Part shown: positions 1 to 8,581 of the stretch, in pieces
How the letters are laid out: every line of letters begins with the position of its first letter
How positions within the stretch are numbered: position 1 is the stretch's first letter
Source: Levilactobacillus tangyuanensis
GTDB lineage: Bacteria > Bacillota > Bacilli > Lactobacillales > Lactobacillaceae
Assembly: GCF_003946545.1 (NCBI RefSeq)
Contig: NZ_RHOA01000002.1
Location: 1 to 64,000 of the forward strand
Length of the DNA stretch: 64,000 bases
Direction of reading: 5' to 3'
Notes under the pieces: model-generated
The model's input: the letters and a program-made list of their open reading frames with translations, nothing else
Told to the model about the DNA's origin: nothing
The model's database searches: none
Made by a program: the position numbers and the translations under genes

Positions 1-111
1 TGGGTTTGATATAAATATCAAACCGCCCTACACATATTTGGTTTGTCGAAACAATGTTCAGTTTTCAAAGGTCTACCTTGCCAACGACTTACTCGCCGTG
101 ACAACTTTTAA
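1..111 (-). other. 5' leader of an rRNA operon (16S gene lies beyond the left edge)
   Basis: Read on the minus strand, the stretch after the promoter carries a boxA-like GACCTTTGAAAACTGAAC segment and a GTGTAGGG segment, which I recognise as typical of the transcribed leader just upstream of 16S rRNA in lactobacilli. At 3-24 lies a perfect inverted repeat, GGTTTGATAT-N2-ATATCAAACC, which would form a stem in the leader RNA. The 16S gene itself is outside the window, so the assignment rests on leader similarity and on the strong promoter upstream. Confidence 0.7.
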
Positions 112-140
112 AGTATAGCATGTCGTCAAAACCCTGTCAA
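112..140 (-). promoter_or_regulatory. Strong rRNA operon promoter
   Basis: On the minus strand, -35 TTGACA (135-140) is followed after 17 bases by -10 TATACT (112-117). The -35 is a consensus match and the sequence upstream is AT-rich, compatible with an UP element. It directs transcription leftward into the rRNA leader. Confidence 0.8.
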
Positions 141-325
141 CAACTTTTCAAACATCTTTTTGAATAAATATCGACGTTTTGAGAAGCCGGTGAATAAATA
201 TTCTTAACAACACATCTAACTATATCAATAATTAATTAGACCGTCAAGCCTTTTATTGAATTATCGGTATGGCGTTGATGCCTCATCATCGACCGTGTTT
301 CCACGAATTGACAACAAAAAATAGT
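141..325. other. AT-rich intergenic stretch without a recognisable gene
   Basis: This stretch lies between the rRNA promoter and the small ORF downstream of ltaS. It is AT-rich, with several A and T tracts. I see no convincing ORF, hairpin terminator or second consensus promoter. It probably contains upstream activating sequence of the rRNA operon and the end of the ltaS transcript. Confidence 0.4.
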
Positions 326-463
326 TTACCAATATCTGACCAAATGGTCAAGAACAAAATGAATAATTACTTGAATTTCTTCCACCAGGCCACCAATACC
401 ACCTAAAAAAGCGCCAACCCCTGCTATATACAGGAATCGACGCTTCAACCGAACAACAACCAC
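326..463 (-). CDS. Small 45-residue hydrophobic protein immediately after ltaS (hypothetical)
   Basis: A GTG codon directly follows the TAG stop of ltaS in the same frame and opens 45 codons ending in TAA. The product starts MVVVRLKRRFLYIAG, continues through a Gly-rich hydrophobic stretch (AFLGGIGGL) and a second hydrophobic/amphipathic part (VIIHFVLDHL), so it resembles a small membrane protein with a basic N-terminus. TAGGTGG at the junction could be the ribosome site for a TTG start at residue 6 (position 448). Alternatively it is translated by coupling to ltaS or by stop-codon readthrough. I do not recognise the family; it could also be a chance ORF. Confidence 0.4.
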   Translation of the reverse strand: MVVVRLKRRFLYIAGVGAFLGGIGGLVEEIQVIIHFVLDHLVRYW

Positions 464-2521
464 CTATTTCAACTCTGGTGCATCCGTCTTGTAATCAATA
501 TTCTTATTACCGTTCTTCGACATGACACTGGTCTTCTCTTTCTCCTGTGCCTCTGCCAATTTCTCCATTGCTGGCTTTAACTTGTACGTAAAGTCAGTCT
601 TATTCACCTTCGTAAAGCCCTTAGGCGTGTAGAACCGTAGTAAGTCACCATAGATAACCCGATCAGACAGAGAGAGTTCAGTTGTCACATGGTTCTGCAT
701 CTGATCAACGGCCTGCTTTTGCTTAGCCGTTAACGTCAGGACTTTCCCCGTCTTAGTATCATAGACAGTACTTCCCAACTTGGTATACTTCGGTGAAACG
801 AAATTCCCGTTTCGAAAGGCAACCGTCTGGTTCCTATTCTTAGCCAATAGGTCTTGGCCAAACTGAATCGTATCCGTATTCTTCACACCCAACAAGTCTA
901 GTAACGTTGGCAAGACATCGATCTCCCCACCATAGGTATGACTGATGCCACCCTTGAGCCCCTTAGCATGAATCATGAATGGAACCTTTTGGAATTGCGC
1001 AAGATCAAAGCTTGTGACCTTGTCCTTGCCTAATAGTTGAGCAATTGCTGCCCGGTGATTATTAGAAATCCCATAATGGTCCCCATAGGCCACAATCACA
1101 CTGTTCTTGTCGAGTCCAGCCTTCTTGAGGTAGCTCAGGAACTCAGCGAATGCCTGATCCAAGTAATGGGCTGTCTGGACATAAGGATCCACCGTCTTAT
1201 CCCCAGTCTTGGTAGCAGGGAAATCCGTGTTCTTCTTGTCCAATTCATATGGATAATGGTTGGTCAACGTAATGAGCTTCGCGTAAAACGGCTGTGGTAA
1301 TTGATCGATATACTTAGCCGACTGTTTGAAGAAGATCTTGTCCTTCAAGCCATAACCAACACTGTACCCCGGTTTCTCGGTATAGTAACTGGAGCTAAAG
1401 AAGTACTGGTACCCCCATGACTTATAGGTATTGTCCCGGTTCCAGAAACTTGGCACATCCCCATGGAAAGCCGCCGTCGTGTACCCCGCCTTCTGACTCA
1501 ACAACGCTGGTGCCGCCTGGAACGTGTTCTGTGTCCCATAGGTCGTCATCGCTGACCCTTGAGGGAGTCCAAACAGAGAGTTTTCTAGCATCATCTCAGC
1601 ATCCGAGGTCTTCCCCTGGGCAACTTGATTATAGAAGTTGTCATACGACAACGTGTTCTTACTATGATAGAACTTGTTCAGAGTTGGGGTAACCTCCTTA
1701 CCGTCCACCTTGTAATCCAGTAGGAACTGCTGGAAACTTTCCAGGTGAATGATGAAGACGTTCTTCCCCTTCTCCTTGCCATAGTAAGAGACATTCGGAC
1801 TTACCTGATTTTGTTTCAGGTATTTCCGGACACTCTTCATATCACTAGCGTTCGCACTCGCCCGCGTGGCACTTTCCTTCTGCGTTTGATAGGCATTGAA
1901 CGCTGCATATTCATTGAGACCCAAGTATTTAACAATATAGTTATTATCAAACGTCCGCGTCAACAAACCGGAACGGTCAGCATTGGCCATCCCAAATTCG
2001 GCAAACATCAAGCCAAACGACAACACGGTGATCGACAGCGCGTACCGACGTTTGAACGGCCGTGGGTCAATTCGAATCACATGCATCACCAGTAACACGA
2101 TCAAAATAACGATATCGACGTAAACAAAGAAATCATAGACATGGGTAATCTGAGCCAAACTCTTTCCCAGATTATTGCCAACGTCACTAGACCCCTTCAT
2201 AATCCCAAAGGACAAGAAGTCAGAAAATTCACGATAATAGAGGATATTGGCAAAAATCCAAGTGGATTCTAATACATTGATGATAAGCATCAGCCAATAA
2301 GAGAGTCTGCCCCTAAAGTATAAAGCAATCCCGAAGACCAATAAGGTAGCCGGAATCGGGTTAATGAAGAGCAAGAACTGTTGTACGCTGCCCTTCGCGC
2401 CTAAAGAAAATTCAGTTTGATAGGCGATGTAAGTCTTCACCCAGAATAAGACGACAACTAACAGGAAGAACCCCATACGGGTATTCAGCCAATTCGTCTT
2501 GTGTTTAAAAAAATTCGCCAT
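464..2521 (-). CDS. ltaS: Lipoteichoic acid synthase LtaS family sulfatase-fold protein
   Basis: This enzyme polymerises glycerol phosphate from phosphatidylglycerol onto a glycolipid anchor outside the membrane. The 685-residue protein has about five N-terminal membrane segments (to about residue 180) and then an extracellular sulfatase-like domain. Visible active-site elements are E261 in HLESFQ, the nucleophile T305 in QGKTSDAE, and D481-H482 in YGDHYG. An Ala-rich linker near 220-226 could be the signal-peptidase cleavage site seen in the family. The start follows a CTGGAGG ribosome site. The gene has its own promoter and lies downstream of the glycolipid-anchor genes, which fits its role. 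Whether it is the primary LTA synthase or a primase paralogue cannot be told from sequence alone. Confidence 0.93.
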   Translation of the reverse strand: MANFFKHKTNWLNTRMGFFLLVVVLFWVKTYIAYQTEFSLGAKGSVQQFLLFINPIPATLLVFGIALYFRGRLSYWLMLIINVLESTWIFANILYYREFSDFLSFGIMKGSSDVGNNLGKSLAQITHVYDFFVYVDIVILIVLLVMHVIRIDPRPFKRRYALSITVLSFGLMFAEFGMANADRSGLLTRTFDNNYIVKYLGLNEYAAFNAYQTQKESATRASANASDMKSVRKYLKQNQVSPNVSYYGKEKGKNVFIIHLESFQQFLLDYKVDGKEVTPTLNKFYHSKNTLSYDNFYNQVAQGKTSDAEMMLENSLFGLPQGSAMTTYGTQNTFQAAPALLSQKAGYTTAAFHGDVPSFWNRDNTYKSWGYQYFFSSSYYTEKPGYSVGYGLKDKIFFKQSAKYIDQLPQPFYAKLITLTNHYPYELDKKNTDFPATKTGDKTVDPYVQTAHYLDQAFAEFLSYLKKAGLDKNSVIVAYGDHYGISNNHRAAIAQLLGKDKVTSFDLAQFQKVPFMIHAKGLKGGISHTYGGEIDVLPTLLDLLGVKNTDTIQFGQDLLAKNRNQTVAFRNGNFVSPKYTKLGSTVYDTKTGKVLTLTAKQKQAVDQMQNHVTTELSLSDRVIYGDLLRFYTPKGFTKVNKTDFTYKLKPAMEKLAEAQEKEKTSVMSKNGNKNIDYKTDAPELK

Positions 2522-2555
2522 GAGACAGCCTCCAGAAAATAATTAACATTACTAC

Positions 2556-2583
2556 AGTATAGCTGATATTGGCGGTGAATCAA
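2556..2583 (-). promoter_or_regulatory. Promoter of ltaS
   Basis: On the minus strand, TTGATT (2578-2583) and TATACT (2556-2561) are separated by 16 bases, about 35 bases before the ltaS start. A terminator lies immediately upstream, so ltaS appears to be transcribed independently. Confidence 0.65.
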
Positions 2584-2623
2584 TTCTTAGAAATAACCTT
2601 TGAAAAAATTCAACCTTTAGTCT

Positions 2624-2659
2624 ATAAAAAAACAAAACTATGGAACCCATAGTTTTGTT
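2624..2659 (-). terminator. Terminator after the YkuJ-like gene
   Basis: A 13-bp perfect stem (AACAAAACTATGG with its complement, 2631-2659) is followed on the minus strand by a T-run. It begins inside the stop region of the upstream gene. Confidence 0.85.
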
Positions 2660-2894
2660 AGTTATCCGTCAATAAATCAAATAATTCGATGGCTACTAAA
2701 TCAATGTTATCGAATTCAAAAGTTGTTTCCGGATTGTGTTCAGTTAACGTGTAGGTGTGGGTTGCTTGGTTAAAGACGACCAAGGCTTGTTCCACGCCTT
2801 CTTTTTCAAAACGACGGGGCTGTGGCTCGTCGGTGGCATCTTCTTGCATCGCCTTAAGACGATTGATGATACCAATCAGTTGAGATTCTTCCAT
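2658..2894 (-). CDS. YkuJ/DUF1797-like small conserved protein
   Basis: A 78-residue protein starting MEESQLIGIINRLK and ending FDNIDLVAIELFDLLTDN. The FDNIDLVAIE(I/L)FDLL ending resembles the small conserved Firmicutes family of YkuJ (DUF1797), of unknown biochemical role. The start at 2894 is chosen because GAAAGGGG lies at the right distance; a longer frame to 2951 has no ribosome site. A probable promoter (TAAAAT -10) lies just upstream, after the end of the flippase-like gene. No membrane segment or catalytic motif is visible. Family assignment is from memory of the motif. Confidence 0.7.
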   Translation of the reverse strand: MEESQLIGIINRLKAMQEDATDEPQPRRFEKEGVEQALVVFNQATHTYTLTEHNPETTFEFDNIDLVAIELFDLLTDN

Positions 2895-2969
2895 GGTTAA
2901 TCCCCTTTCTAGCTTCAAATCAATTTTACCAAACTTAGGTCCCGTTGACACGACCTATTCGATAAAAAC

Positions 2970-4004
2970 TCAGCCATTTGGTAAATTATCTTTCTCGATC
3001 ACCTTATCAGGACGCATGACCATCGCCACGAGCCCCGCTAACATGCCCAAGTAGTAGGTCAATAGCCGCCAAAGAATCATTGCGAGCACCAATTTACTAT
3101 TTGAAGAAATATAACTCCTAAAAATCATTTCAAAACTGTATTCCGCGCCACCGGAACCCCCAGGGATTGGAAACAGTGAGATGACCATGACAATTAAGAT
3201 ATGCAGACTGGTCACCATAACAATATTCGCCGAGGTATAGCCCAGTGCCAACATGATGAAGTATGGAATCAGATAGTAAAACATCAGTTGAACAAATGTA
3301 ATGCCAAAGACTCGTAACATCAGCTTCCATTGGCCACTAATGCGGACACTTTCGGCATAGAACGAATCGATCTTGCCGTTAATGTTGTCTTCCATCCGGC
3401 TGAATCGATCAGCCTTCATCACCCAGCGCATAGGGGTCAACACGACCTTCACCATCTTCTTGGTAAAAGCATGCCAGAACATCACCATGAGTAACCCGAC
3501 GATGACTGCCAAATGAATCGTGAAACCAAAGACAACCAGCCAGGCCAAGGCATGTAACTTGTCCTGAATGCTGTGAAAGCCAATCACCAAGGCAAAAAGA
3601 AAGTTGATGACAATCATCGATTGGTAAACCACGAACTTCATCAGCAGGACGGAGCTAGCCTTACCGGCGTCTACCCCAGTCTGCATGAGTGCAATCAGTT
3701 GGGCGGGTTGGCCACCCGATGAAAATGGCGTAATCCCATTGAATAGTTGCTCAACCATTGGGATTCGGATGGCATCTTTAAAAGTAAAGCCCTCAATTCG
3801 GTCCGAGATAAAGACCTTGACGATAACCCCTTCCAACGCCAGGTAGGCCAGCATACAAAGCACGGCCACCCCGAACCACCAGAAGTTAATATGAACAAAG
3901 TCATCGACTAAAATTGAAAATTTAATGTCACGCATTGAAAAAGCCATAATGCCAATGCCTAAGAGTAACATCAACGCTAAAACCCATTTATTTCGTCGTG
4001 ACAT
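2970..4004 (-). CDS. MprF/AglD-type flippase-like integral membrane protein
   Basis: A 344-residue polytopic membrane protein with about eight hydrophobic segments, matching the lysylphosphatidylglycerol synthase transmembrane region/UPF0104 family. Typical segments are PFSSGGQPAQ near residue 95 and FPIPGGSGGAEY near residue 280. It lacks the C-terminal aminoacyl-transferase domain of full-length MprF. The start follows AGAGGGG and lies only four bases from the stop of the glycosyltransferase upstream, so both are co-transcribed with the two LTA-anchor glycosyltransferases. Its position suggests it translocates the glycolipid anchor across the membrane; that is inference, since the family is known for lipid flipping in MprF but this member is not tested. 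Confidence 0.85.
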   Translation of the reverse strand: MSRRNKWVLALMLLLGIGIMAFSMRDIKFSILVDDFVHINFWWFGVAVLCMLAYLALEGVIVKVFISDRIEGFTFKDAIRIPMVEQLFNGITPFSSGGQPAQLIALMQTGVDAGKASSVLLMKFVVYQSMIVINFLFALVIGFHSIQDKLHALAWLVVFGFTIHLAVIVGLLMVMFWHAFTKKMVKVVLTPMRWVMKADRFSRMEDNINGKIDSFYAESVRISGQWKLMLRVFGITFVQLMFYYLIPYFIMLALGYTSANIVMVTSLHILIVMVISLFPIPGGSGGAEYSFEMIFRSYISSNSKLVLAMILWRLLTYYLGMLAGLVAMVMRPDKVIEKDNLPNG

Positions 4005-4008
4005 TCAG

Positions 4009-5031
4009 TTACCCCTCTTTTGCCTGTTGCTGATAAAATTCCCGCCAGATATCGGTCAGGTGCTCCTCGGAATAGCGGTCAGCCGCCTTGATGCTGCGGT
4101 CGTGCCAATGGGCCATCGCCGCCGCATCCGTTGGCAATTCATGCAACAAGTCATTCATTTCTGCATAATCTTTGGCCGGTGCGTAATCGCCACTAATAAT
4201 CGCGTGATAGAGCTCCAGGTCACGAAGCATGACGGGTGTTCCCGTGCTAAATGCCTCCAACACAGACATTGGAAACAATTCATTAAACGAGGGCAATAAA
4301 AACAGGTCGGCCAGATTATAATAATCCACTAGTCGATCACGGTCGACAATCCCCGGGAAACTCAAGTTAGCCGGTGGATCGTCCACAACCTTCTTCAATT
4401 TTGCATAGCCATCCGTCATTCGACCAAAGGAAAAGCCACCGGCCCAGATAAATTGTAGATCCGGATTCTCACGCGCCAGCTTAATGAAATCAAACAGGCC
4501 TTTACGCTCCTGAATCTGACCCGTTCCCAGAATGGTAAACGTCTGCGGATCAACGTGATATTGTTTCCGTAACGCTAGCTTACGTTCCGCATCAACCGGG
4601 TAAAATTCTTGGCGGCTGACAAAGTTGGGAATATAGGTCACCTTCTCCTCCGGAATGCCATAAGCCACCAGCTTCGGAATGAAGGTGGGATTAACCACCA
4701 CGATATGGTCCATCCGCTTGTAAAAGGCAATCACATATCGATAAAAGATCGCCCGAAACGGCTGGGGAATGGTCAAACTTCCCTCTAGTGTCTCTGGCAA
4801 AAAGTGAACATAACCAATCTTACGGCCACGTCCCGGAAGAAATGTGGATAAGTAGTAAGAGAAGTTAATGGTATGGTAGTGCGTTAAGTCCGCGCGCCCA
4901 TACTTGTTAACGGTCACCGAGAACTCCTTGGTCAGGCGCGTACGCAGTAAATTCATCAATTCATTATAGGCACTACCAACACCCTGTCCCTTAACGGAAT
5001 CAGCTGCGGAAAACATATTGATTTTTAACAT
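4009..5031 (-). CDS. lafB: Glycosyltransferase, second sugar of the diglycosyl-diacylglycerol LTA anchor
   Basis: A 340-residue GT4 family (GT-B fold) enzyme. It resembles LafB/BgsA-type transferases that add the second hexose to monoglucosyl-diacylglycerol on the cytoplasmic face. The C-terminal half shows the retaining E-X7-E region (NELFPMSVLEAFSTGTP, near 255-270) and a donor-site glycine segment (ILGTGQIQERKG, near 168). The start follows AGAGGAG; it lies 12 bases after the stop of the first glycosyltransferase and 4 bases before the flippase-like gene, forming one operon. Whether the sugar is galactose or glucose cannot be read from the sequence. Confidence 0.85.
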   Translation of the reverse strand: MLKINMFSAADSVKGQGVGSAYNELMNLLRTRLTKEFSVTVNKYGRADLTHYHTINFSYYLSTFLPGRGRKIGYVHFLPETLEGSLTIPQPFRAIFYRYVIAFYKRMDHIVVVNPTFIPKLVAYGIPEEKVTYIPNFVSRQEFYPVDAERKLALRKQYHVDPQTFTILGTGQIQERKGLFDFIKLARENPDLQFIWAGGFSFGRMTDGYAKLKKVVDDPPANLSFPGIVDRDRLVDYYNLADLFLLPSFNELFPMSVLEAFSTGTPVMLRDLELYHAIISGDYAPAKDYAEMNDLLHELPTDAAAMAHWHDRSIKAADRYSEEHLTDIWREFYQQQAKEG

Positions 5032-5043
5032 CCAATAACTCCT

Positions 5044-6222
5044 CTAATTACTAAAGTCTGGTGAATCCTCATGCGTCCGTTCATAACTGGTCTGAGCATC
5101 CTGATAAAACGCCAGGATATGCTGGCCAAAGGTATCCGCTGAGATCTCTGAAAGCTTTTGGGCCAAGAGATCAGGGTCCTGTTCTTCATCCCCATGAAGG
5201 AGATAATCAACGACATTGGTAATCATGGTCTCGGGGTCCTTAAAGGTCACCCCAAGCGCCCGACTAGATAACAATTCATCCGTATAGGGGCTCGTCATCA
5301 CCACGATCTTGGTCCCGGCCGCCATCGCCTCAATATAGGTTAACCCTTGCGATTCCGAGTCGGACGAGGATAGGAAGACATTCGCCATATGATAGTAACG
5401 AAAGACTTCATTGTTATCAACCTCACCCGTAAACGACACGTGGTCATCCAACGCCATCGTCTTCACTTGTTCCTCGAGATCTTCTTTAGCCGGGCCATCC
5501 CCAACAATGAGCAGCTGAGCGTTGGGAACCTGTTCCAAGATTTTAGGCATCGCATTGATACTTTCAGAAATGTTCTTTTCATAGGCTAATCGACTGAGGG
5601 ACAGAATAACTGGCGTCTCGTCATCGAAGCCCAACTGACGTCGTAGGTCAGCAGTGTCCGGTTGTTCGTATTGATGGAGGTTAACCCCCGTTGGAATAAC
5701 CCGGATTGGTGCCTTAACACCATAATCAGTTAAGGTCGTTAATACCCGGTCACTTGGGGCGACTACACCCGTTAAGTGATAACAGAAGGCCAATGTTCCC
5801 TGCTTAACGTGAACGGGCTTCAAGATTTTCCCATTAGCCACGTAATGCAAATAGTCCTCATACATGGTGTGATAAGTATGTAAACAAGGAATCTCCAGAT
5901 TCCGCGCCACAAACTTCCCGATCCAGCCCATCGAAAACTCGGTTTGCGTATGGACCACATCCAGATTTAATTCCTTAGCGATTTGGTACGCCTGAAACAG
6001 TCCCCTAACTGCAATACGGCGTTCTGTAAACGACACGAACGGGATGCTTTGAAAACGAAAGACGTTTCGCTCATAAACATTTCGTTCTACCTGTGGATCG
6101 GTGGTAGTAAAGATGTAGACCTGGTTACCCTGCTTCTCCAACTGATCCCGCAACGTTTTAATCGATGTTGCGACCCCACTCACTTGAGGGAAATAGGTGT
6201 CCGTAAATATACCAATGTTCAT
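5044..6222 (-). CDS. lafA: 1,2-diacylglycerol 3-glucosyltransferase (monoglucosyl-DAG synthase)
   Basis: A 392-residue GT4 enzyme that transfers glucose from UDP-glucose to diacylglycerol, the first step of the LTA glycolipid anchor. The N-terminus MNIGIFTDTYFPQVSGVATS is characteristic of this family. The acceptor loop region holds HTYHTMYEDY (about 110-120) and the C-terminal E-X7-E is in SESQGLTYIEAMAAGT (about 290). ATG 6222 is preferred to the upstream in-frame TTG 6228 because the AAGGGGG site is correctly spaced only for ATG. It is the first gene of the leftward lafA-lafB-flippase operon, with its own promoter after the ptsI terminator. Confidence 0.9.
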   Translation of the reverse strand: MNIGIFTDTYFPQVSGVATSIKTLRDQLEKQGNQVYIFTTTDPQVERNVYERNVFRFQSIPFVSFTERRIAVRGLFQAYQIAKELNLDVVHTQTEFSMGWIGKFVARNLEIPCLHTYHTMYEDYLHYVANGKILKPVHVKQGTLAFCYHLTGVVAPSDRVLTTLTDYGVKAPIRVIPTGVNLHQYEQPDTADLRRQLGFDDETPVILSLSRLAYEKNISESINAMPKILEQVPNAQLLIVGDGPAKEDLEEQVKTMALDDHVSFTGEVDNNEVFRYYHMANVFLSSSDSESQGLTYIEAMAAGTKIVVMTSPYTDELLSSRALGVTFKDPETMITNVVDYLLHGDEEQDPDLLAQKLSEISADTFGQHILAFYQDAQTSYERTHEDSPDFSN

Positions 6223-6290
6223 CGCCAATCCCCCTTACTTTTAAACGTTCTTATGACTACTAAATCGGTTCATAGCATACAATCAGTACA

Positions 6291-6319
6291 ATTATATGGG
6301 TTTGCCAAGTTGATTGCAA
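6291..6319 (-). promoter_or_regulatory. Promoter of the lafA operon
   Basis: On the minus strand, TTGCAA (6314-6319), a 17-base spacer and a perfect TATAAT (6291-6296). It sits between the ptsI terminator and lafA, so glycolipid synthesis is uncoupled from ptsHI transcription. Confidence 0.8.
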
Positions 6320-6340
6320 ACCTCAACGCCAATCGCTAGG

Positions 6341-6388
6341 AAAAATAAAAGAGTCGTTAACCAGTCAGTAACGACCGGTCAACGACTC
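6341..6388 (-). terminator. Terminator of ptsHI
   Basis: A long stem built from GAGTCGTT and AACGACTC plus inner pairing, followed on the minus strand by TTTTATTTTT. It lies about 30 bases past the ptsI stop. Confidence 0.85.
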
Positions 6389-6417
6389 ACGTTCGGTTTC
6401 ATTTATTCACTCATAGA

Positions 6418-8148
6418 CTATGAAACGATGCCAGGAACGGCAGCCTGCACCATCGTCACGACTTCCTGGCTCGTGCTAGCCGAGTTCAAGGCCGTTTCTG
6501 CTAAAGCTCCCAGATCGGCAGCGGTCAGCTGACCAATCAGCTCCCGCGTCTTTAGGATTGTTCCAGCACCCATCGAAAACTCGTCCAAGCCCATCCCCAA
6601 CAACAATGGAACGGCTATGGGGTCTCCAGCCATTTCGCCACACATCGCTACGGGAATTCCCGCAGCATGTCCCGCCGAAATGACTTGGTTAATCAGGCGC
6701 AAGACGGCTGGATGATAAGGCTGATAGAGATACGCCACATCCTGGTTAGTCCGGTCTGCGGCCAAGGTATACCCAATCAGGTCATTGGTCCCGATACTCA
6801 TAAAGTCGGCCTCCTGGGCAAATCGATCGGCCAACATGGCCGCGGCCGGTACCTCGACCATCATCCCAACCTTAATCTCACCCAACGGCACCTGCTTAGT
6901 GGTAAGCTTCGATCGCTCATCATCATAGATCGCCTTTGCCTGACGGAACTCGTCAAGCGTGGCAATCATCGGAAACATAATCCGGAGATGGCCGTACGCC
7001 GAAGCCCGCAATAACGCCCGCAACTGGCTACGGAAGATTTGCTGGTGCGCCAAGCTCTGACGGATCGCTCGCTCCCCAAGGAATGGATTTGCCTCGGGAT
7101 GCTGATGCAGATATGGCAACGGCTTGTCGCCACCAATATCCAACGTCCGAATGACCACCGTCTTAGGCGCTAAGGCCTTAACAACCTCGCGATACACATC
7201 AAACTGTTCATCTTCGGTTGGCAACTTGTCGCCATTCATATAGAGAAATTCCGTTCGCATCAATCCAACGGCCTCAGCACCATTATGCAAGACGCTAGGT
7301 AAATCACTCGCATTCCCAATATTAGCCGCCAGCGTGACGCCGCGACCGTCCTTGGTTGTCGTCTTATGGTTTCTAAACGCCGCTAAGTGGTCCAGATTTG
7401 CCTGGCGATCGGCCATGGCCTGTTGTGCCATCTGCCATGTCGCCGCATCCGGTTCGATGGTCACCGTGCCTTGAGTTCCATTAATCACCAGCTGGTCCCC
7501 CGATTTAACGGCCTGGGTCACCGTCTGAGTTCCCACCACGGCAGGAATATTCAGCGACCGAGCAAGAATCGATGAATGCGAGGTCCGTCCGCCAACATCC
7601 GTCACAAACCCGAGAATGAACTGCGGATTTACTGAGACCGTATCGCTAGGGATGAGATCATGGGTAACAACAATCACCGGTTGGTCGATCAGGGCCAGGT
7701 CTGGCAACGACACTCGAAGCAGGTGAGCTAACACACGCTTGTTAATATCATGGAGATCCGTCACCCGTTCCTGCATATACGGATTGTCGGTTAATTTTTC
7801 AAGCGCCGTCTCGTATTGGGCGACAGCACTGGCCCAAGCGGACTCCGCATTGACCTCTTCCTTGCGAATGGTCTGGTCGACCGTTCCAATGAGTTCTGGG
7901 TCCTGGAGCATCGTTATATGGGTACTAAAAACCTGGGCACCATCAGTACCCAGGCTTTTAGTTGCACGCATTTTGATCGTCTCGACGTCGGAGACTGCTG
8001 CCTCAAGGGCCTGATGGAATCGTTCCAATTCGTTATCAAGATTTGATACCTGCTGTCGCTGGAAGCTAAGGTCCGGTTCAACTAGTCGGTAGGCCCGACC
8101 ACAAACCAAGCCATCACTTGCGGCAATTCCCTTGAGATTCACAGTCAT
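6418..8148 (-). CDS. ptsI: Phosphotransferase system enzyme I
   Basis: This 576-residue enzyme transfers phosphate from phosphoenolpyruvate to HPr, the first step of all PTS sugar uptake. The phosphorylated histidine is in the GGRTSHSSILAR segment (about 188). PEP-binding motifs of the C-terminal barrel are visible: RTEFLYM (about 296), DIGGDKPLPYL, and SIGTNDLIGYT (about 450) with the catalytic cysteine in VAMCGEMAGD (about 502). Length is normal. Its ATG overlaps the ptsH stop by one base (TAATG), so the two are translationally coupled. The neighbours upstream and downstream are as in other lactobacilli. Confidence 0.97.
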   Translation of the reverse strand: MTVNLKGIAASDGLVCGRAYRLVEPDLSFQRQQVSNLDNELERFHQALEAAVSDVETIKMRATKSLGTDGAQVFSTHITMLQDPELIGTVDQTIRKEEVNAESAWASAVAQYETALEKLTDNPYMQERVTDLHDINKRVLAHLLRVSLPDLALIDQPVIVVTHDLIPSDTVSVNPQFILGFVTDVGGRTSHSSILARSLNIPAVVGTQTVTQAVKSGDQLVINGTQGTVTIEPDAATWQMAQQAMADRQANLDHLAAFRNHKTTTKDGRGVTLAANIGNASDLPSVLHNGAEAVGLMRTEFLYMNGDKLPTEDEQFDVYREVVKALAPKTVVIRTLDIGGDKPLPYLHQHPEANPFLGERAIRQSLAHQQIFRSQLRALLRASAYGHLRIMFPMIATLDEFRQAKAIYDDERSKLTTKQVPLGEIKVGMMVEVPAAAMLADRFAQEADFMSIGTNDLIGYTLAADRTNQDVAYLYQPYHPAVLRLINQVISAGHAAGIPVAMCGEMAGDPIAVPLLLGMGLDEFSMGAGTILKTRELIGQLTAADLGALAETALNSASTSQEVVTMVQAAVPGIVS

Positions 8149-8414
8149 TAGTCAGACAAGCCCTCTTTTTTCAGCGTTTCGGCAACGGCGTTCATCGCAT
8201 CCGCTTCGTCTTCACCATCAGTCGTGATTGTGATTTCGGCATTTTGACCAACACCTAATGACATAACACCCATGATGGACTTTAAGTTAACGGACTTGTC
8301 TTGGTACTGCAAGCTGACTTCTGAGCTGAACTTGCTAGCAGTTTGAACTAACAATGTTGCTGGACGTGCATGAATACCCGTTTCTGCTGTAACATGAAAT
8401 TCGCGTTTTTCCAT
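8148..8414 (-). CDS. ptsH: Phosphocarrier protein HPr
   Basis: An 88-residue PTS carrier protein. The active histidine is H15 in [12 protein letters not shown], and the regulatory serine lies in the [11 protein letters not shown] segment (about residue 46), the target of HPr kinase in carbon catabolite repression. The start at 8414 follows AAAGGAG; a longer frame to 8537 overlaps the promoter and is not used. It is the first gene of ptsH-ptsI with a leader of roughly 100 bases. Confidence 0.97.
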   Translation of the reverse strand: MEKREFHVTAETGIHARPATLLVQTASKFSSEVSLQYQDKSVNLKSIMGVMSLGVGQNAEITITTDGEDEADAMNAVAETLKKEGLSD

Positions 8415-8521
8415 AATTGATCGATCTCCTTTAAGCTTAGGTTGAATTCTATCTGGTCGTGATACTCCCTGACCTTGCGCATTGGCCAAACAACCATTCC
8501 GAGTATTACGCCTACTCATTA

Positions 8522-8550
8522 AGAATATCAATCTCACCTCTAAATTACAA
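8522..8550 (-). promoter_or_regulatory. Promoter of ptsHI
   Basis: On the minus strand, TTGTAA (8545-8550), a 17-base spacer and TATTCT (8522-8527). Just upstream at 8557-8571 is an imperfect palindrome TGTGAAACGCTTACA that contains one good cre half site. Confidence 0.55.
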
Positions 8551-8581
8551 GCGCATTGTGAAACGCTTACATCAAAAAAAC

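Noticed and set aside
141-300. Second rRNA promoter upstream of the TTGACA/TATACT pair
   Set aside because: TTGTTA and TATTTA candidates exist but spacing and match are poor.
8557-8571. TGTGAAACGCTTACA upstream of ptsH as a CcpA (cre) site
   Set aside because: Only one half matches the cre consensus; the other half is shifted by a base, so I mention it only with the promoter.
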